A DNA stretch of 64,000 nucleotides from Poriferisodalis sp026713105 (GTDB lineage: Bacteria > Actinomycetota > Acidimicrobiia > Acidimicrobiales > Poriferisodalaceae), in contig OZ220472.1 in assembly GCA_965115995.1 (NCBI GenBank), positions 2,294,001 to 2,358,000 on the forward strand, read 5' to 3'. The notes under the pieces are model-generated. The model was not told the DNA's origin and did not search any database. It saw only the letters and a program-made list of their open reading frames with translations. Below, in pieces: positions 60,978 to 64,000 of this stretch. The first letter of the stretch is position 1. Every line of letters begins with the position of its first letter. The position numbers and the translations under genes were made by a program.

Positions 60978-61919
60978 TCAGCCCCGAATCCGCCGTCGGG
61001 CGGCTTCGGACAGCATCTCGCCTGGTCGGGTCGGGCTGAACAGCACCTGGGACACGGTCAGCACCTGCGCGGTGCCCGCAGTGCGCGGCACCACCTCGAC
61101 TTGACCGTTCAGGACGACGAGCAGCACCGGACCGAGCGCATTGCCGCTGATGTCCACCAGGTCATCTGCGGAGAGATCAATGTCGGCTGGTGCGGGACCC
61201 AGCGAAGCGACATCGGCCCGGCGCAGCAGAAACGGCTCGCGCGTCGCCATGCGATCGTGCAGCACGAATCCATTGGGGACGAACACCACCCAGCGGCGCG
61301 CCAATTGATGGAGCGACCGGAAACCCAGCGCGGCCGAGGTGAGCCCCGCGAGCGTGGCGACAACGGCCCAGATCCATTGCTCAATGGCCCACAGCACCGC
61401 CGGCGCTGCGATGCCGACGACGACGGCCGACCACACCAGCGGGATGGGAGCGATCGCGAGCAGGAACGGAGTGCGCAGTAGCATCCGCCGCTCGTTGCCA
61501 TAGCTGAGGCCGTCGACCATGGAGTTGCCGGTTTCGGGCAGCAGCGCAACAGCGGTCGCGATGGCGGCGCCTGCGATGGCGGTCGCGGCACGCGGAGCGG
61601 CCAGGTCGGCGTCCCAAGCCACCGCGGCCACAACCGAGCCGATTGCCACGCCGACCGAGGCCGGCGCGGCGATGCGGACGACAGTCAATGCCCACGGCCG
61701 GCGCACCAGAGTCGCCGTCAGCGCGAGCGCCCATGCGGCCCACAGTTCCGCGCTCACGATGCGTGCCGATGTCTGCGAGCAAGCACCGAGAGCATCCGCC
61801 GCCGCGGCTCCCACACTCCATGGCATCGTCAGCCACAGCAGGCGCATCAGCCACAGCGTCGGGTGCGCTCGCAGTGTTGCTCCCACAGGCAGAGTCTCGC
61901 CGCTGGAGGGTCCGAACAC
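60978..61919 (-). CDS. Integral membrane protein with PH-like C-terminal half
   Basis: About 313 aa from GTG 61919; the start is uncertain. The first 200 residues contain roughly six hydrophobic segments (for example LWLMRLLWLTMPWSVGAAAA, AELWAAWALALTATLV, VLWAIEQWIWAVVATLAGLTSAALGF). The C-terminal 100 residues are soluble (RRWVVFVPNGFVLHDRMATREPFLLRRADVASLGPAP to FSPTRPGEMLSEAARRR) and resemble bacterial PH-like domains in strand pattern. I do not know a function. It is not closely linked to gatC (162-base gap). Confidence 0.65.
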   Translation of the reverse strand: MFGPSSGETLPVGATLRAHPTLWLMRLLWLTMPWSVGAAAADALGACSQTSARIVSAELWAAWALALTATLVRRPWALTVVRIAAPASVGVAIGSVVAAVAWDADLAAPRAATAIAGAAIATAVALLPETGNSMVDGLSYGNERRMLLRTPFLLAIAPIPLVWSAVVVGIAAPAVLWAIEQWIWAVVATLAGLTSAALGFRSLHQLARRWVVFVPNGFVLHDRMATREPFLLRRADVASLGPAPADIDLSADDLVDISGNALGPVLLVVLNGQVEVVPRTAGTAQVLTVSQVLFSPTRPGEMLSEAARRRIRG

Positions 61920-62054
61920 CCCCGCTCGGCGTCATGGTGGGCCGCTGGGCTTGCGCGACTCGGCTGTGTGTCTCCCATACGTTGGTATCAATTCACCGAA
62001 CTCAGCGATTCCCTGAGCCTCGACCGAATGACGGGGCGATCCAACTTCACACGT

Positions 62055-62129
62055 GTGTGTTGGTTTAACAATCGTGTAACCCATAAACCAACACACTCGA
62101 CCTCACTCGCGAGCATGCGTGTTGGTTTA
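62055..62129. repeat. Inverted and direct copies of GTGTTGGTTTA
   Basis: GTGTGTTGGTTTA (62055-62067) and TAAACCAACACAC (62084-62096) are perfect 13-bp inverted repeats around a 16-base spacer. GTGTTGGTTTA recurs directly at 62119-62129. The stretch is markedly AT-richer than its surroundings. The sequence from 61920 to 62054 shows no gene. It could be an operator array or the end of a lost element. Confidence 0.75.
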
Positions 62130-62149
62130 GGAACTCGAAGGCTCCGTGA

Positions 62150-62415
62150 TCGCGGGCGGAGTGCGCAACGAGGAAGCGACCATCGCCGGTGATCTCCGAG
62201 ATCGACGGGCCGTACGTTCGAATCACTCTCCTCGGCGGGGCACCAGATGCAACCGTCGTCAAATTTGTCTCAGCTCTCGAACCGCCGACCTCGCCGACAT
62301 CACACCGGGATATGCGAACCAACGGCTCGCGGCCCTCGCTCGGGAAGGTCACATCGCCCCCTCGCGAGCAAACCGAACGGGCAGAGGCTTCCACTACGTA
62401 CCGGCAGACAGATAA
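62150..62415 (+). pseudogene. Decayed gene: C-terminal fragment of a winged-helix (possibly AlbA_2-type) protein
   Basis: Two adjacent frames read as protein. From 62150, after a stop, one frame gives PSPVISEIDGPYVRITLLGG and then APDATVVKFVSALE. The next frame then gives ADLADITPGYANQRLAALAREGH and ends GFHYVPADR-stop at 62415. The second part looks like a winged helix. The combination resembles the C-terminus of Schlafen/AlbA_2-type ATP-binding regulators, which is a tentative call. There is no start codon or ribosome binding site, and a frame change occurs near 62275, so it is a remnant. The bases from 62416 to 62602 hold only short frames without supporting signals and the ligA upstream region. 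Confidence 0.4.
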
Positions 62416-62602
62416 CAGGGTCCCGCCGAAAGACACCAGGGGATGAGGCACTTGGCGCGGCAGCTCTGGCGGTTTGGTGAGCCGGTTGATGCGATTGTCT
62501 GCGTCGGCAGACATCGGCTGCGAACTCTCCTCCGAATCACCCATTTCCGAGGGCCGATTGGAGGCATTGCTGTGGCACCCCCTCAGTACTCTCGGCAGGG
62601 CG

Positions 62603-64000
62603 ATGTTGAACGACAGCAACGACTCAACAGTCCAGCGCGACGACGCGGGGCTGAGCGATGCTCCCGAGAGCGATCTCGACCGCATACGGCACTTGGAGCG
62701 GCTGATCAGCCGCTACGACGTCGAGTACCACCGAGACGACGCACCGTCGGTGCCCGATGGGGAGTACGACGCCCTCAAACGCGAACTCATCGAACTCGAG
62801 GCCCGCTATCCCGACTTTGTCGACCCGAACTCGCCCAGTCGGCGTGTCGGTGCAGAGCTGTCGGCGATGTTCAGCGAAGTCGTCCATGCCAGGCCGATGA
62901 TGTCGCTCGACAACGCCATGGATTTCGACGAACTCCGGGCGTGGCACGGCCGCATCATGCGGGGCCTCGCTGTGACCCAAACGAACCTCCTCGATGACGC
63001 TGAGTCCGATGAGGAGGACGGAGACGGCGCCGCAGCAGCCGTAGCCGAACCGGTGCTGATCTGCGAGCTCAAGTTCGATGGGCTGGCCGTCTCGCTTCGC
63101 TACGAGCAGGGACGCCTCGTCCAGGCAGCGACACGGGGAAACGGTCGTGTCGGCGAGGACGTCACCGCGAACGTCGCGACGATCGCAGACATCCCGAGGG
63201 AACTGAGCACGGCATCGCCGGTGCCCTCGGTCATCGAGGTGCGCGGCGAGATTTTCCTGCCGCTGGACAAGTTCCGTGAATTGAATGAGTCGCAGGCCAA
63301 GGCACGTCGCGACCTCACCGAGGCCGCAGAGAGCGCCAGACAGCAGCTTGCAGGCGCCACCGAAGACATGCCGGCAGGCGAGCGGCGGAAGCTCGAGTCG
63401 CTAGCCAAGCTCACGCTGGTCGATGTGCAGCGCCGCCATCCCGACTATGCAAATGCTCGGAATACTGCTGCGGGCAGCCTGCGCCAGAAGGATCCCTCGA
63501 TCGTCGCGACGCGAGGTCTGTCGTTCTGGAGCTACGACGTCGGCGAACTCGTCGACGGCACTGACCTCAGCAATGCGGGCGCAGTCTTCGACTACTTGGG
63601 CGAGCTCGGCATGCCGGTGAATCCGGAGATCCGCACATTCGGCTCACTGGAAGAGGTCGAGCGCTTCTGCACTCAGTGGGAGCGCGATCGTCACCGACCC
63701 GCGTATGAAATCGACGGCGTCGTCGTGAAGGTGGCCGACTTGGCGCTTCGGTCGCAGCTCGGTTCCACCAGTCGGGCACCACGCTGGGCGGTCGCGTACA
63801 AGTTCCCGCCCGAGGAACGCACCACCAAGCTGCGCCGCATCATGGTCTCGATCGGCCGCACCGGCCGCGCAACTCCCTTCGCAGACATGGAACCCGTCTT
63901 CGTCGGCGGATCGACGGTGTCGCTGGCCACGCTGCACAACGAGGACCAAGTCGCCGCCAAGGACGTCCGCCCCGGCGACACGGTCATTGTGCGCAAGGCG
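62603..64000 (+). CDS. ligA: NAD-dependent DNA ligase, N-terminal 466 residues (runs off window)
   Basis: From ATG 62603 the frame is open to the window end. The Ia domain has LERLISRYDVEYHRDDAPSVPDGEYDALKRELIELEARYP near residue 30, then RRVGAELSAMFSEVVHARPMMSLDNA, the NMN-binding part. The adenylated lysine is K157 in CELKFDGLAVSLRYEQG, TRGNGRVGEDVTANV follows, and EVRGEIFLP near 212 and YEIDGVVVKV near 370 are motifs III and IV. RWAVAYKFPPEE near 395 precedes the OB fold. Two insertions are visible: an acidic stretch LLDDAESDEEDGDGAAAA before the lysine, and a charged helical segment near 235-275. The OB C-terminus, zinc finger, HhH and BRCT domains lie outside the window. Confidence 0.93.
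   Translation, partial: MLNDSNDSTVQRDDAGLSDAPESDLDRIRHLERLISRYDVEYHRDDAPSVPDGEYDALKRELIELEARYPDFVDPNSPSRRVGAELSAMFSEVVHARPMMSLDNAMDFDELRAWHGRIMRGLAVTQTNLLDDAESDEEDGDGAAAAVAEPVLICELKFDGLAVSLRYEQGRLVQAATRGNGRVGEDVTANVATIADIPRELSTASPVPSVIEVRGEIFLPLDKFRELNESQAKARRDLTEAAESARQQLAGATEDMPAGERRKLESLAKLTLVDVQRRHPDYANARNTAAGSLRQKDPSIVATRGLSFWSYDVGELVDGTDLSNAGAVFDYLGELGMPVNPEIRTFGSLEEVERFCTQWERDRHRPAYEIDGVVVKVADLALRSQLGSTSRAPRWAVAYKFPPEERTTKLRRIMVSIGRTGRATPFADMEPVFVGGSTVSLATLHNEDQVAAKDVRPGDTVIVRKA

Noticed and set aside
62065..62685. 206-codon minus-strand frame over the gap before ligA
   Set aside because: It overlaps ligA, runs through the inverted repeat and has no ribosome binding site or family resemblance.
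62443..62997. 184-codon plus-strand frame before and inside ligA
   Set aside because: Most of it overlaps ligA in the wrong frame; the unique part resembles nothing and lacks a start signal.

Overview
The window is high-GC, densely packed bacterial chromosome. Several features point to an actinobacterium, probably class Acidimicrobiia: a PafB/PafC pair, a DUF4032 kinase-like protein, lipoproteins with a GAACG-type lipobox, actinobacterial-type SerC, many GTG starts and 4-base start/stop overlaps. The class is an inference from gene content. I saw no rRNA, CRISPR array or intact mobile element.

Layout. 1-8.9 kb (minus strand): partial pafC, pafB, a molybdenum hydroxylase (Mo subunit plus a fused FAD/[2Fe-2S] subunit), an acyl-CoA ligase and a DUF4032 protein, then tRNA-Glu(CTC). 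9.1-14.2 kb: DUF3179 lipoprotein, polysaccharide deacetylase, acyl-CoA dehydrogenase and a nitroreductase-SRPBCC fusion. 14.2-14.8 kb: a lower-GC islet with a 59-residue peptide that looks like a RiPP precursor and a small membrane protein. 14.9-25.6 kb: a branched-chain-amino-acid-type ABC transporter with two ATPases, two permease pairs and two near-identical substrate-binding lipoproteins. 25.8-34.1 kb: tRNA-Gln(CTG), gltX, two small conserved genes, cimA and leuB on the minus strand; greA, leuC and leuD on the plus strand. 34.1-46 kb: an SsuD-like monooxygenase with a glutamine amidotransferase, then a peptide/opine-type ABC operon (one ATPase frameshifted) followed by two amidohydrolases flanking a COG0523 GTPase. 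46-49.5 kb: serA (short form), an aspartate-type aminotransferase and divergent serC. 49.5-54.5 kb: RDD protein, YqgE and the ilvBNC cluster with a candidate attenuator. 54.6-60.8 kb: sugar/sorbosone dehydrogenase-like lipoprotein, MATE exporter, gatCAB. 61-64 kb: a membrane protein, a scar-like region with a palindromic motif and a decayed gene, then ligA running off the end.

How the genes work together. CimA, LeuBCD and IlvBNC cover citramalate-based 2-oxobutyrate formation and the common branched-chain steps; leuA, ilvD and ilvE are not here. GltX, tRNA-Gln and GatCAB fit indirect Gln-tRNA(Gln) synthesis. SerA and SerC cover two of the three serine steps. The dpp-type operon with two metal-dependent hydrolases looks like an uptake-and-hydrolysis unit of unknown substrate.

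The most unusual items are the RiPP-like peptide (14552-14731), the Val/Leu-codon leader with tandem hairpins upstream of ilvB (54371-54528), stop codons embedded in shared hairpins at convergent gene junctions, and the palindromic GTGTTGGTTTA motif next to a decayed gene (62055-62415).
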